From contig NZ_CP012069.2 of NCBI RefSeq assembly GCF_001189515.2, forward strand, positions 1,426,001 through 1,490,000: a DNA stretch of 64,000 nt, read 5' to 3'. This document shows, in pieces, positions 25,703 to 34,568 of the stretch. This stretch comes from Olsenella sp. oral taxon 807. GTDB lineage: Bacteria > Actinomycetota > Coriobacteriia > Coriobacteriales > Atopobiaceae. Both the position numbers and the translations under genes were made by a program. How positions within the stretch are numbered: the stretch's first letter is position 1; every line of letters starts with the position of its first letter. Under the pieces are notes generated by a model that was not told where the DNA came from, ran no database searches, and saw only the letters and a list, made by a program, of their open reading frames with translations.

Positions 25703-27364
25703 CTAGACCTCCATGGCGATAGGTATGACCATGGGTCGGGTGTGCGTCTTGTCCCACAGGTAGTTCGAGAGCGAGTTCCTGGCAGCCTTTCTCAGGGTCT
25801 CCAAGTTGCCGCCACTCTTGCGAGAACTCTCCGACACCTGGTCTTTGACGAGTCTCTGCGCATCACCGATGAGCTCATCGGAGTCAAAGGTGACGCCCCT
25901 GGATGTTATGGCGACGTCTCCCACTCTACCCCCACGCCTCGAGACGGTAACGACGCAGGTCACGATCCCGTCGCTTGCGAGCTTCTGGCGATCACGGAAC
26001 ACGACGGGGTCATCGCCGGTCACGGAGAGGCCGTCCACGTAGACAACCCCCGACTCGACAGGCTCGCCCCACCTGACCCTGCCGTTTGACATCTCGAGCA
26101 TGTCGCCGTTATCGGCAATGAAGATGTGGTCCCTGGGGATGCCCAGGGCCTCACCGAGCTTGGCATGCGCACGCAGGTGTACGGCCTCACCGTGAACCGG
26201 CATGAAGTAACGAGGCCGCGTCATCGCGAGCATGAGCTTGAGCTCCTCTTGGCTACCATGACCCGAGACGTGCACCACCGTCGTTGATCGGTCATGGATG
26301 GTGCAACCTATCTTGGAGAGCGCGTTGATAACGCTCTGCACGCTCTTCTCGTTACCAGGGACGGGTGTCGCCGAGATAATCACCGTGTCGCTGGATGTGA
26401 CCGTGAGTGACTTGTGGTCGCCGTTGACCATGCGTGAGAGAGCGCTCATTGGCTCGCCCTGACTACCCGTGCAGAGGACGACAATCCTGTCATCGGGGAT
26501 GTCCTGGACGTCATAGGCGTCGATGAGATCCTCCGGAGCGATCTTGAGATAACCCAGATCGCGGGCGACGCGAGTGGTGTTGACCATCGAGCGCCCCGTC
26601 ACGACGACCTTGCGGCCGACGGCGATGGCCGCATCGCACACCTGCTGCAGGCGGTGTATGTGGCTCGAGAACGATGCGACGAAGACCCTGCCGGTAGCAT
26701 TCTTGATGATGTGACGCAGGGACGGACCGACCACCGCCTCTGACGGCGTGTAGCCAGGACGGGTGGCGTTCGTCGAGTCCGAGAGCAGAAGATCCACCCC
26801 CATCGTGGAGAAGCGGGAGATCGCCTGGTAGTTGGGCAACACGCCATCGATGGGCGTCTGGTCGAGCTTGAAGTCTCCTGTGTGCAGGACCGAGCCTGCC
26901 GGAGTCCTCATGTATATGCCAAGCGCAGCGGGAATGGAGTGCGTCATCGAAAAGAAGTCAATGCTGAACGCGCCGAGGTTGATGTGGGCCCCGTTCTGAA
27001 CCTCGCGAAACCTCGGAGCATTGAGCCTGTGCTCTGAGAGCTTGCCTTCGATGATACCGAGCGTCAGCTTGCTCGAGTAGATGGGAACCTTGCGGCTCAG
27101 ATCCATGAGCAGGTATGGGAGCGCTCCTATATGGTCCTCGTGGCCATGCGTGATGAGAATGCCCCTGAGCTTGTGTTCGTTTTCGAGCACATAGGAGTAG
27201 TCGGGCAGAACGAGGTCGACACCTAACTGCTCGTCATCGGGGAACATGAGCCCCGCGTCAACGAGGACCATATCGTTGCCATACTCGAAGGCAGTCATGT
27301 TCTTGCCAATGCCATCGAGCCCACCCAGAGGAATGATCCTCAGGGAAGTCTGATTTTTTGCCAT
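25703..27364 (-). CDS. rnj: Ribonuclease J
   Basis: 553 residues. A beta-CASP metallo-beta-lactamase with the metal motif HGHEDHIG at 73-80, FSMTHSIPAALG, and later SGHGSQEELKLML. It has 5'-exonuclease and endonuclease activity in RNA maturation and decay. The ATG at 27364 gives the family N-terminus (MAKNQTSLRIIPLGGLDGIG); an upstream ATG at 27400 adds 12 residues. It heads the ftsK-to-recX block. A single RNase J is seen, with RNase Y and PNPase elsewhere in the window. Confidence 0.95.
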   Translation of the reverse strand: MAKNQTSLRIIPLGGLDGIGKNMTAFEYGNDMVLVDAGLMFPDDEQLGVDLVLPDYSYVLENEHKLRGILITHGHEDHIGALPYLLMDLSRKVPIYSSKLTLGIIEGKLSEHRLNAPRFREVQNGAHINLGAFSIDFFSMTHSIPAALGIYMRTPAGSVLHTGDFKLDQTPIDGVLPNYQAISRFSTMGVDLLLSDSTNATRPGYTPSEAVVGPSLRHIIKNATGRVFVASFSSHIHRLQQVCDAAIAVGRKVVVTGRSMVNTTRVARDLGYLKIAPEDLIDAYDVQDIPDDRIVVLCTGSQGEPMSALSRMVNGDHKSLTVTSSDTVIISATPVPGNEKSVQSVINALSKIGCTIHDRSTTVVHVSGHGSQEELKLMLAMTRPRYFMPVHGEAVHLRAHAKLGEALGIPRDHIFIADNGDMLEMSNGRVRWGEPVESGVVYVDGLSVTGDDPVVFRDRQKLASDGIVTCVVTVSRRGGRVGDVAITSRGVTFDSDELIGDAQRLVKDQVSESSRKSGGNLETLRKAARNSLSNYLWDKTHTRPMVIPIAMEV

Positions 27365-27766
27365 GTCTGCGGGAAGTCCTTTCTCGATGCTTCGCCTCAC
27401 GTGCTCTATATCCTCTAATGACGCTCGGCGGCGTCAAAAACATTCGCGTTTCGCCCATTGTATCCCCTGTGAGCCCATCGATATCTCACATGACACTGGC
27501 TTGCAATTACTACAGAGCAGCGAGGGAGTGTCTTCGAGGCACACGGCACCCTCGCGCGTCTTGATGCGAGAATGCTGATGTTTGCACAGGAGCCTAGCGT
27601 GGAGGGAATGGCGCGGCTCGTACGCCTTGGGCGCGATCCCTCGGCGCACAGGCTCGCGCCACACAGGTGCAGCCCACACGCCGCTGAGTATAACTGCGCT
27701 TTTACGATAGGGGCACCATCCCCGACACCGTGCTGAGAAAGAACCGACTCGTTTGACTCCTGTCGA
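27365..27766. other. Intergenic region upstream of rnj
   Basis: About 400 bases between rnj and the zinc-ribbon gene. It should hold the rnj promoter. I looked for a small RNA (SRP RNA, 6S, tRNA) on both strands and could not support one. No coding frame has a start with SD. Confidence 0.45.
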
Positions 27767-28309
27767 TCAGCTGGCAGGCTGGGTGGGGGCAGCCTGAGGC
27801 GCACTTGCCGGACCAAGCCTCGTCCCGCAGCTCATGCAGAACGTGTCCCCACTCTCGACGGGAGCACCGCAGGACGGACATGCGTGAGCGGTGCCTGCAG
27901 GCGCCGCCTGTGGCACTGCCATCGTAGTGCTAGCGGCGATGACATCCGCCACAGGAAGGCCACAGCCAGCACAGAACTGGTTGGACGCCGGGACCTTGGT
28001 CCCACAACGCGGACAGGTGTAGGTCGCCATCTGCTGCGCCTGTGCCTCGATCTGAGCGATCTGGGCACTAATCTGACTGCGCTCGATATCACACTGCGCG
28101 ATGCCGTCATAGAGGGCCTCCCTCCCGGCGCGCAGCTTCGGATCATCCTTGGTGACATCATAGAGGCTTGCACCAAGCTGAGTGACGAGACCCTCTCGAC
28201 GCCTCTTGATCTCGTTCAGCTGGGAGTTAAGCTTCATCGTGCTCGTGGAGCGTCCAACGGCAGCCTTCGCGTCGCTGAAGGAATCGCTCAGATCATCTAG
28301 AAATCCCAT
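27767..28309 (-). CDS. Coiled-coil protein with two zinc ribbons
   Basis: 180 residues. The N-terminal part (GFLDDLSDSFSDAKAAVG then a helix of ~80 residues) looks like a soluble coiled coil. Two zinc ribbons follow: CPRCGTKVPASNQFCAGCG and CPSCGAPVESGDTFCMSCG, separated by an Ala/Pro linker. Three ATGs stand in a row; the third (28309) is chosen because AGGGAG then lies six bases upstream. No membrane helix. Function unknown; it leads a cluster with two zinc-ribbon membrane proteins downstream in window coordinates (upstream on this strand). Confidence 0.75.
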   Translation of the reverse strand: MGFLDDLSDSFSDAKAAVGRSTSTMKLNSQLNEIKRRREGLVTQLGASLYDVTKDDPKLRAGREALYDGIAQCDIERSQISAQIAQIEAQAQQMATYTCPRCGTKVPASNQFCAGCGLPVADVIAASTTMAVPQAAPAGTAHACPSCGAPVESGDTFCMSCGTRLGPASAPQAAPTQPAS

Positions 28310-28389
28310 CATCATCTCCCTTGCGTAGGTACTAGAGTGCCCTGTCCGGCATGCGAACCTCTGGTTGCCAACAATCAACCACGCTCAGC

Positions 28390-29283
28390 TCAACGCCGCT
28401 GCCTCTCGCCAATGCCAAAGAAGATGCTTCCGACCAGCCCAAGCCCACAGACGATGAGGGAGACGATGGCACCCCACGCCGGCGCAATGGCATTCTCTGT
28501 GTAGAGCAACTGACCATAGCTACTCGATGAGCTGCTGTAGTGCATCCTCAGCTCACTGATGATGCTACCATTTGCCATGCTCACGCTGATAATCCAGAAG
28601 AGGGCGATCGCAGCCATGACACCCAGTGCAATCCGAAGGGGAAGGACCTCTCCCTTGTGGCGTATGGCGCTCACGACGCAATACGAGGTAAAAATGATAG
28701 ACAACTGCCACACTACGCACACGAACGTCATGCTGCCACCACTGATGGTACTGTTGACCGACACAGGCACGCTACTACCTTGGAAAGCCTGGCCCAGCCA
28801 CACGGAGTAGAGGTCGTTGAGCGAGACAATGGAACCCATGCGAAGAGACGAGGGGACGCCCGTAAAGAGACTCGAGTAACCAACAGTCCTCGCAAAGGGG
28901 ACGATAGGTAACTCAAGCCATGGAGAGAACACGAAGAGGAAGATTCCTGCAATCGCCGCAGCGATAGCGATGAGTCGAGAGAAGCTCAGACCAGAGACCG
29001 TGCCCGCCGAGCTGGCAACCGTACCTGCCGCAGCGGTGAAGCCACCGTAGGGCTGCTGCCCATACGGTTGCGCGACACCTTGGGGGGCGAATGCCCCAGG
29101 CGAAACCGTAGCTTGGGGAGCACTCTGGGCTACAGGGACTGCGGCGGGCGCCGCTTGGGGGGCGGGGGCGACGGGCGCCGCTTGGGGGGCGCCCTGAGCT
29201 TGCACGGGCGCTCCGCAGCTCGCACAGAAGGCGACACCAGGCCGTAGCTCTTTACCGCAATTCAGGCAATACATCGAATGCAC
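28390..29283 (-). CDS. Zinc-ribbon membrane protein, paralogue A
   Basis: 297 residues. It begins with a zinc ribbon (YCLNCGKELRPG then FCASCGAPV), then an Ala/Pro/Gln linker (about 28-85) and four or five predicted membrane helices (e.g. LIAIAAAIAGIFLFVFSPWL). No enzyme motif seen. The SD GAGGA precedes ATG 29283. It is clearly homologous over its full length to the next gene at 29457-30251, a tandem duplication. Zinc-ribbon plus membrane proteins of this type are common and uncharacterised in Coriobacteriia. Confidence 0.78.
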   Translation of the reverse strand: MHSMYCLNCGKELRPGVAFCASCGAPVQAQGAPQAAPVAPAPQAAPAAVPVAQSAPQATVSPGAFAPQGVAQPYGQQPYGGFTAAAGTVASSAGTVSGLSFSRLIAIAAAIAGIFLFVFSPWLELPIVPFARTVGYSSLFTGVPSSLRMGSIVSLNDLYSVWLGQAFQGSSVPVSVNSTISGGSMTFVCVVWQLSIIFTSYCVVSAIRHKGEVLPLRIALGVMAAIALFWIISVSMANGSIISELRMHYSSSSSSYGQLLYTENAIAPAWGAIVSLIVCGLGLVGSIFFGIGERQRR

Positions 29284-29456
29284 CGTTCCTCAGATGAGTT
29301 AGTTGACAGTGAGAGGATACTACAACATCAAATTAAGTATCTGAAAAAAGTATCATCTTACCAGCGAGTATAGTGATGTTACTAATAGAGGGTTCGTTAT
29401 CATCCGACTGCATGGATGGGATGCCCCCTGCTATCTCGCAACTCTTAAAGCTCTGC

Positions 29457-30251
29457 TCAATGCCGTTGTCTCTCGCCAAGGCCAAAGAAGACGCTCCCCC
29501 CGAGCCCAAGCCCACAGACGATGAAGGAAGCGATAGCACCCCACGCCGGCGCAATAACTTGGAGGGTGTCGCCGTTTGCAATGCTCACGCCGATGACCCA
29601 GAACAGGGCCGTCGCCATCATGATGCCCAGCGCGACTTGGAGGAGAAGAGTCTCCTTCTTGTAACGGATGACATTTACGGTGCAATATACGGTGAAGATG
29701 ATGGAGAGACGCCACAGCGTACAAATGAGCGTCATGCCACCATTAAACAACGCCGACAGCTTACCGACGTCAGAGGTATTAGCCAAAGTAGAGAGCTCGC
29801 TGAGCGAGACGACGACACTCATGCGCAAGGACGAGGGAATACCCGTAATGCCGAAGCTCCGAGCAGTAACGGCGACAGGCAGATCAAGCCACGGGGAAAA
29901 TACGAAGAGGAGAAGACCAGTGATCGCCGCGATAACGGCGATCAGCTGGGAGAAACTCAGACCAAAAACTATCCCCACCGAGCCGGCAACTGTACCCGCC
30001 GTGCCGGCGAAACCGCTGTAGGGCTGCTGACGCTGTCCGTACGGTTGCGCGACGCCCCGGGGAGCGAATGTCCCAGGCGAAGTCGTGGCTTGGGGAGCGC
30101 TCTGGGCTACAGGGACCGCTGCGGTGGCCGCTTGGGGGGCAGGGGCAGCGGGCGCTACTTGGGGAATGCCCTGAGCTTGCACGGGAGTACCGCAGCTCGC
30201 ACAGAAGGAAGTGCCCGGACTCAACTCCCTACCACAATTCAGACAATACAT
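29457..30251 (-). CDS. Zinc-ribbon membrane protein, paralogue B
   Basis: 264 residues from the ATG at 30251; an ATG at 30263 is also possible, but GAGGG touches it directly. Same plan as paralogue A: ribbon YCLNCGRELSPG / FCASCGTPV, Ala/Pro linker, then membrane helices (LIAVIAAITGLLLFVFSPWL), ending GLGERQRH as the other ends GIGERQRR. It lacks the ~25-residue Ser-rich outer loop of A (MHYSSSSSSYGQLL). About 170 bases separate the two genes, so each may have its own promoter. Function unknown. Confidence 0.76.
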   Translation of the reverse strand: MYCLNCGRELSPGTSFCASCGTPVQAQGIPQVAPAAPAPQAATAAVPVAQSAPQATTSPGTFAPRGVAQPYGQRQQPYSGFAGTAGTVAGSVGIVFGLSFSQLIAVIAAITGLLLFVFSPWLDLPVAVTARSFGITGIPSSLRMSVVVSLSELSTLANTSDVGKLSALFNGGMTLICTLWRLSIIFTVYCTVNVIRYKKETLLLQVALGIMMATALFWVIGVSIANGDTLQVIAPAWGAIASFIVCGLGLGGSVFFGLGERQRH

Positions 30252-30552
30252 CGTTCGCACCATCCCTCGCTCAATTAATTAACAGGTAGAGGATACTACA
30301 AGGCCAGCTGATACAACTGACAAATCTGGCCCCAGCGGTCACCATGGCCTTGCGGCGGATGCGCCCGCCAGGAGTCGGATCGCGTCGCCGGGACCCGTTG
30401 CATGTGGGAAGCGCGGAACAGACCAGCTTGACCAGCTAGTTGAGAAACCCTCCTGCCTGCCAAGAGATTCCTCTCGTGAAAGGCCATCCCTGGCTAAGAT
30501 CTAGAGCAGGCCCCGGCATGCGCCGCCAAGCTACCACTGAGCATACCGGTCG

Positions 30553-31040
30553 CACTGCCACTCGGCACTGAACGCTCTACCCTCGTACGTTCACCGGTGA
30601 GTGGCAGTGTGATCCGCACTGCCACTCGGGCCTGAGCGTACCCGGGCGCACTGCCACTCGGCACTGAACGCTCCACCCCCGCACGTTCACCGGCGAGTGG
30701 CAGTGTGATCCGCACTGCCACTCGGCCTCGAGCGTACCCGGGCGCGCCTGTCGCACTGCCACTCGGGCCCGAACGCGCCTGTCGCACTGCCACTCGGCAC
30801 TGAACGCTCCACCATCGTACGTTCACCAGTGAGTGGCAGTGTGATCCGCACTGCCACTCGGGCCCGAACGTACCGGTCGCACTGCCACTCGAGCCTGAGC
30901 GTACCGTTGCGGTACGCTCGACGCCACTTGGCAGTGTGACCCGCACTGCCACTCGGGCCTGAGCGTACCCGGGCGCGCCTGTCGCACTGCCACTCGGCAC
31001 TGAACGCCCCACCCCCGCACGTTCACCGGCGAGTGGCAGT
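30553..31040. repeat. Palindromic repeat array 2, 3' of pnp
   Basis: About ten CACTGCCACTCGG elements and five facing GAGTGGCAGTG elements in ~490 bases, with inner segments such as GAGCGTACCCGGGCGC and GAACGCTCCACC...GTACGTTCACCGG. The outer repeat is the same as in array 1 but the inner stems differ. It lies 175 bases beyond the pnp stop and also beyond the 5' end of the paralogue B gene. Several frames are open across it because the unit length keeps frame; none is a plausible protein. Confidence 0.82.
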
Positions 31041-31214
31041 ACACACCCTACCGATACCCCGGACGTTTCGGTCCCGCTGCCAGATGCCTCCAAAGCTTCT
31101 TGTAACGGCCACAGGCGAAGTCAATTTAGGCAAATAGCAGGTGACGGTTTCGCAGGATGAGCGGATGGTAGACAGGTGGGGGCCCATCCGTAGGACCCCG
31201 AATCCAGCCCCAGT

Positions 31215-33458
31215 CTAGCCTTCATGGTGGCGACGCGGCTGGCGACCATTGGCACCCTTGTGGTCCATGGTCCCACGCCCCTTGTCGCCAGGACGGCGAC
31301 TGCGGTGCTCACCCGTCCGCTCGCGACGCTCGCCACTATGCTCGCGGGTCCTCCCCGAGGCAGAGACGTCAGGCCTGTCAAGACGATCAAGGGAGATCTT
31401 GCCCTTCTCGTCGATCTCGATGACCTTGACGCGCACCTCGTCACCGATGCTGAGCACGTCCTCGACTCGCTCGACGCGGCCATTGGCGACGCGCGAGATA
31501 TGGAGAAGGCCATCCTTGCCGGGAAGTAGCTCGACGAAGGCCCCGAAGGGTTGGATGTTCACGATACGACCGGTGTACTCCTCGCCCATCTCGGGGACCT
31601 TGATGATGGCCCTGATGCGCTCGGCAGCGTCTTCGTCAGACCCACCGGTGCCTGCGATGAAGACGGTACCGTCCTCCTGGATGTCGACTGTGGCACCCGT
31701 GTCGTCCTGGATACCGCGGATGACCTTACCACCGGAGCCGATGACGTCACGAATCTTGTCCGTGGGAATGGCAAGGCTGATGATGGAAGGTGCGCTCTTC
31801 TTGGTAGTCTCACGCGGAGCCGGGATCTGCTCGAGCATCGCGTCAAGGATGCGCAGACGGGCCTCGTGCGCCTGCATGAGCGCCTCACGCAGGATCTCGG
31901 GCGTGAGACCTGTGGCCTTGTTGTCCATCTGCATGGCCGTGATGCCCTTGGCAGTGCCGCAGACCTTGAAGTCCATGTCACCGAGGAAGTCCTCAAGACC
32001 TTGAATGTCGGTGAGAACGGCAGTCTTGCCCTCCTCCTGGATGAGACCCATCGCGACGCCCGAGACAGGACGCTTGATGGGTACGCCCGCATCCATGAGT
32101 GCAAGCGTCGAGCCACAGGTGGACGCCATCGAAGAGGAACCGTTGGACTCCATGACCTCGGAGACAACGCGAATGGTGTAGGGGAAGTCATCCTCGCTGG
32201 GAATCACCGGCAGAAGGGCACGCTCGGCCAGGTTACCATGGCCTATCTCGCGACGCTTGGGCGCACCCATGCGGCCGGTCTCGCCGGTACAAAAGGGCGG
32301 GAAGTTGTAGTGATGGAGGTAGCGCTTCCCATCGACCGGCTCGATGGTGTCGAGACGCTGCCACTCGTTGAGCATGCCGAGCGTGGCCACGGAGAGGACC
32401 TGGGTCTGCCCACGCTGGAAGAGCCCGGAGCCATGGACGAGCGGCAGGTAGTTTGGCTTCACCATGAGGGGGCGAATCTCGGTGGCCGAACGTCCGTCGA
32501 CGCGCTCACCGCGCTCGACGACCATCTTGCGCATGGCGCGCTTCTCGAGGCCTTTGAGCTCAGCTGGGATGGCACGCTCCCACTGGAGCTGCTCCTCATC
32601 GCTGAACTCGGCCGCGATCGCCTCCTTGAGTGCCTCAACCCTGCCTATGCGCGAAGACTTGTCAGCGTGGCTGAGAGCAGCCTCCATCTCGCCAAAGTGG
32701 GCGAACACACGATCGTGAACCTCCTCGCTGGGCCCGTCGAGGAGGTACTCCCTTGTCGCGATGGGACCGTCCTGCGCCTCGACCTTGGCGAGAAACGCCT
32801 TCTGCTCCGCGCAGAAGGCGGCGATGGCCTCCTGGCCGAAGGCCATGGCGGCAAGCATATCGTCCTCCGAGATCTCCTCGGCGCCCGCCTCGAGCATAGA
32901 GATGAAGGTCGCAGACCCCGCAAGCTCCAGGTCTAGGTCGGACTGGTCACGCTCCTCGTAGGTGGGGTTTACGATGAACTCGCCCGTCTGGCTGTCACGA
33001 CCGATGCGCACGCCCGCGAGCGGTCCCTCGAAGGGCACTCCCCCGACGCTGAGCGCAGCTGAGGCTCCCATGATCGAGATGGTGTCAACGGAGTTCACCT
33101 GATCGGCCACAAGTGGCATGGCGACGATCTGTACCTCGTTCCTGAAGCCGTCGGGAAAGGACGGACGAATGGGGCGGTCGATCATGCGCGCGGTGAGGGT
33201 CGCCTTCTCGGAGGGACGCGCCTCGCGCTTGAGGTAGCCGCCGGGGATACGCCCCACGGCATACATCTTCTCGATGAAGTCGACCGTCAGCGGAAAGAAG
33301 TCGTAGCTCTTTCGCTCCTTGGAGACGACGACGGTCACGTTGACCGTCGAGTCGCCGCAGGACACCAGGCACTCGCCGGTTGCCTGCTTCGCGAGCTCGC
33401 CTGTCGTGAGGGCATAGTGCTTGCCATAGAGGTCGAACTCGTGTGTGATCTTTGTCAT
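31215..33458 (-). CDS. pnp: Polyribonucleotide nucleotidyltransferase (PNPase)
   Basis: 747 residues. Two RNase PH-like domains (the first with GRIPGGYLKREARPSEKATLTARMIDR in the RNA-binding loop region), an intervening helical domain, a KH domain (about 580-640, with IGSGGKVIRGIQDDTG) and an S1 domain (about 645-715, YTGRIVNIQPFGAFVEL). The last 45 residues are a basic, Arg/His/Gly-rich tail (GERRERTGEHRSRRPG). PNPase degrades RNA 3' to 5' using phosphate. It follows rpsO, the most conserved pairing for this gene. Confidence 0.95.
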   Translation of the reverse strand: MTKITHEFDLYGKHYALTTGELAKQATGECLVSCGDSTVNVTVVVSKERKSYDFFPLTVDFIEKMYAVGRIPGGYLKREARPSEKATLTARMIDRPIRPSFPDGFRNEVQIVAMPLVADQVNSVDTISIMGASAALSVGGVPFEGPLAGVRIGRDSQTGEFIVNPTYEERDQSDLDLELAGSATFISMLEAGAEEISEDDMLAAMAFGQEAIAAFCAEQKAFLAKVEAQDGPIATREYLLDGPSEEVHDRVFAHFGEMEAALSHADKSSRIGRVEALKEAIAAEFSDEEQLQWERAIPAELKGLEKRAMRKMVVERGERVDGRSATEIRPLMVKPNYLPLVHGSGLFQRGQTQVLSVATLGMLNEWQRLDTIEPVDGKRYLHHYNFPPFCTGETGRMGAPKRREIGHGNLAERALLPVIPSEDDFPYTIRVVSEVMESNGSSSMASTCGSTLALMDAGVPIKRPVSGVAMGLIQEEGKTAVLTDIQGLEDFLGDMDFKVCGTAKGITAMQMDNKATGLTPEILREALMQAHEARLRILDAMLEQIPAPRETTKKSAPSIISLAIPTDKIRDVIGSGGKVIRGIQDDTGATVDIQEDGTVFIAGTGGSDEDAAERIRAIIKVPEMGEEYTGRIVNIQPFGAFVELLPGKDGLLHISRVANGRVERVEDVLSIGDEVRVKVIEIDEKGKISLDRLDRPDVSASGRTREHSGERRERTGEHRSRRPGDKGRGTMDHKGANGRQPRRHHEG

Positions 33459-33512
33459 TGCGTTTCCTCTTTATCTCCGTCTGCCCCATTGCAGACGGGC
33501 CGTCATGTGAGA

Positions 33513-33532
33513 GGAGCGCCCGAAGGCGCTCC
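33513..33532 (-). promoter_or_regulatory. Intercistronic hairpin between rpsO and pnp
   Basis: Minus strand: GGAGCGCC-TTCG-GGCGCTCC, a perfect 8-bp stem with a UUCG tetraloop, 21 bases after the rpsO stop and 54 before the pnp start. There is no U-tract, so it could be an attenuator, a processing site or a 3' stabiliser; in E. coli the same gap holds an RNase III hairpin that lets PNPase regulate itself. Confidence 0.6.
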
Positions 33533-33553
33533 CCAAGTTCGTCGCACGTTGCG

Positions 33554-33832
33554 CTACTGGATGTTGTCGCGGATGCCCAAGCTCCTGATCAGGCTACGGT
33601 AGGCCTCAACGTCCTGCTTCTTGATGTAGGAGAGGAGACGCCTGCGCTGTCCGACGAGGGTGAGAAGACCGCGACGGGTATGATAGTCCTTCTTGTGAGC
33701 CTTCATATGCTCAGTCAGGCCCTTGATGCGCTCCGTCAGGATGGCAACCTGCACGGCGGAGGAGCCGGAGTCCCTCTCGTCCTTGCCATACTGCCTGATG
33801 AGCTCTGCCTTGCGTTCCTTGGTGACTGCCAT
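33554..33832 (-). CDS. rpsO: 30S ribosomal protein S15
   Basis: 92 residues, close to the usual 89. It begins [20 protein letters not shown] and has the core [30 protein letters not shown]15 binds 16S rRNA early in 30S assembly and contacts the 50S subunit. It is the first gene of rpsO-pnp; a hairpin lies between the two. Confidence 0.96.
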   Translation of the reverse strand: MAVTKERKAELIRQYGKDERDSGSSAVQVAILTERIKGLTEHMKAHKKDYHTRRGLLTLVGQRRRLLSYIKKQDVEAYRSLIRSLGIRDNIQ

Positions 33833-34568
33833 GTCGTAACCGCCTTTCGCGTGGATTCGCCCCGAACTGGGACGGCCGCCTGGCCAAGCGAGCCTCTCGG
33901 TACGGGGTAGGACGGAGGAAGGATAGCACGTGAGGCGTCGGCCTAAGACGCGCAGTGGAAATCTCCCCAGAATGCCCCTCTTCCTACGTTACGGGTTACT
34001 TTTCATGGGTGGGCCAGTGACGCCTTCTCAGGCCAATGCGGCGGAGCTTGGTCGGCGGGCAGTCCGCATGCCCCCTCCCGCCAGCTCGGGCGTCTCGTCG
34101 CGGTCTTGCCTGAGGCGTCCCCGGGAGAGGCGCGCGGGGCACGGGCGCTGGACCTGTGTGGCTCGGCCACGCCACTCGGTGGCGCCGAGTGCGCGGTCTG
34201 CCTGCCACTCGGTGGCGCCGAGTGGCACAATATTTCCTGGCAACTGCACGTATGCTGACTCCCGCGCCGCTCGGTGGTGCCGAGTGCGCGGTCTGCCTGC
34301 CACTCGATGGCGCCGAGTGGCAGGACCGTGGGACAGTGCGGCTCGGGGCATCGGGAGAGAGCACTACCAGACGCTAGCTCGGCGGCCACGGGCCCCTCAC
34401 GCACCACGATTCGCGACGCGATCGACACCCCCGATGAGATCGCGCACGAAATCCCCAGCTGTCGGCAGTCGTCCTTTATGAGCACGAGCTGCATCTCGAA
34501 GATCGTCTGAGCGATTCCGGCGTCTCTTGAGGGGGCTCACCTTCGAGCTGAAGGGCCGCTCGTGGGCG
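33833..34568. other. Intergenic region between rpsO and recO
   Basis: About 735 bases with no gene. It should carry the rpsO promoter at its left side and the recO transcript end at its right side. The main structure is repeat array 3. Open frames here are Arg/Pro/Ser-rich and follow the repeats. Confidence 0.55.
34170..34322. repeat. Palindromic repeat array 3, 3' of recO
   Basis: Four hairpins of the form (TG)CCACTCGG-TGGCG-CCGAGTGG(CA) at about 34171-34192, 34203-34227, 34266-34286 and 34299-34322; the last has CGATGG in place of CGGTGG. Pairs are joined by a repeated GCGCGGTCTGCC linker. The GCCACTCGG half-site is shared with arrays 1 and 2, but here each hairpin is short. It lies about 250 bases beyond the recO stop. 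Confidence 0.78.

Noticed and set aside
25697-27364. Second RNase J or metallo-hydrolase in the region
   Set aside because: Only one HGHEDHIG motif occurs; the other frames are shadows.
27400-27766. SRP, 6S or other small RNA gene upstream of rnj
   Set aside because: No conserved SRP apical loop or other recognisable consensus could be found by eye.
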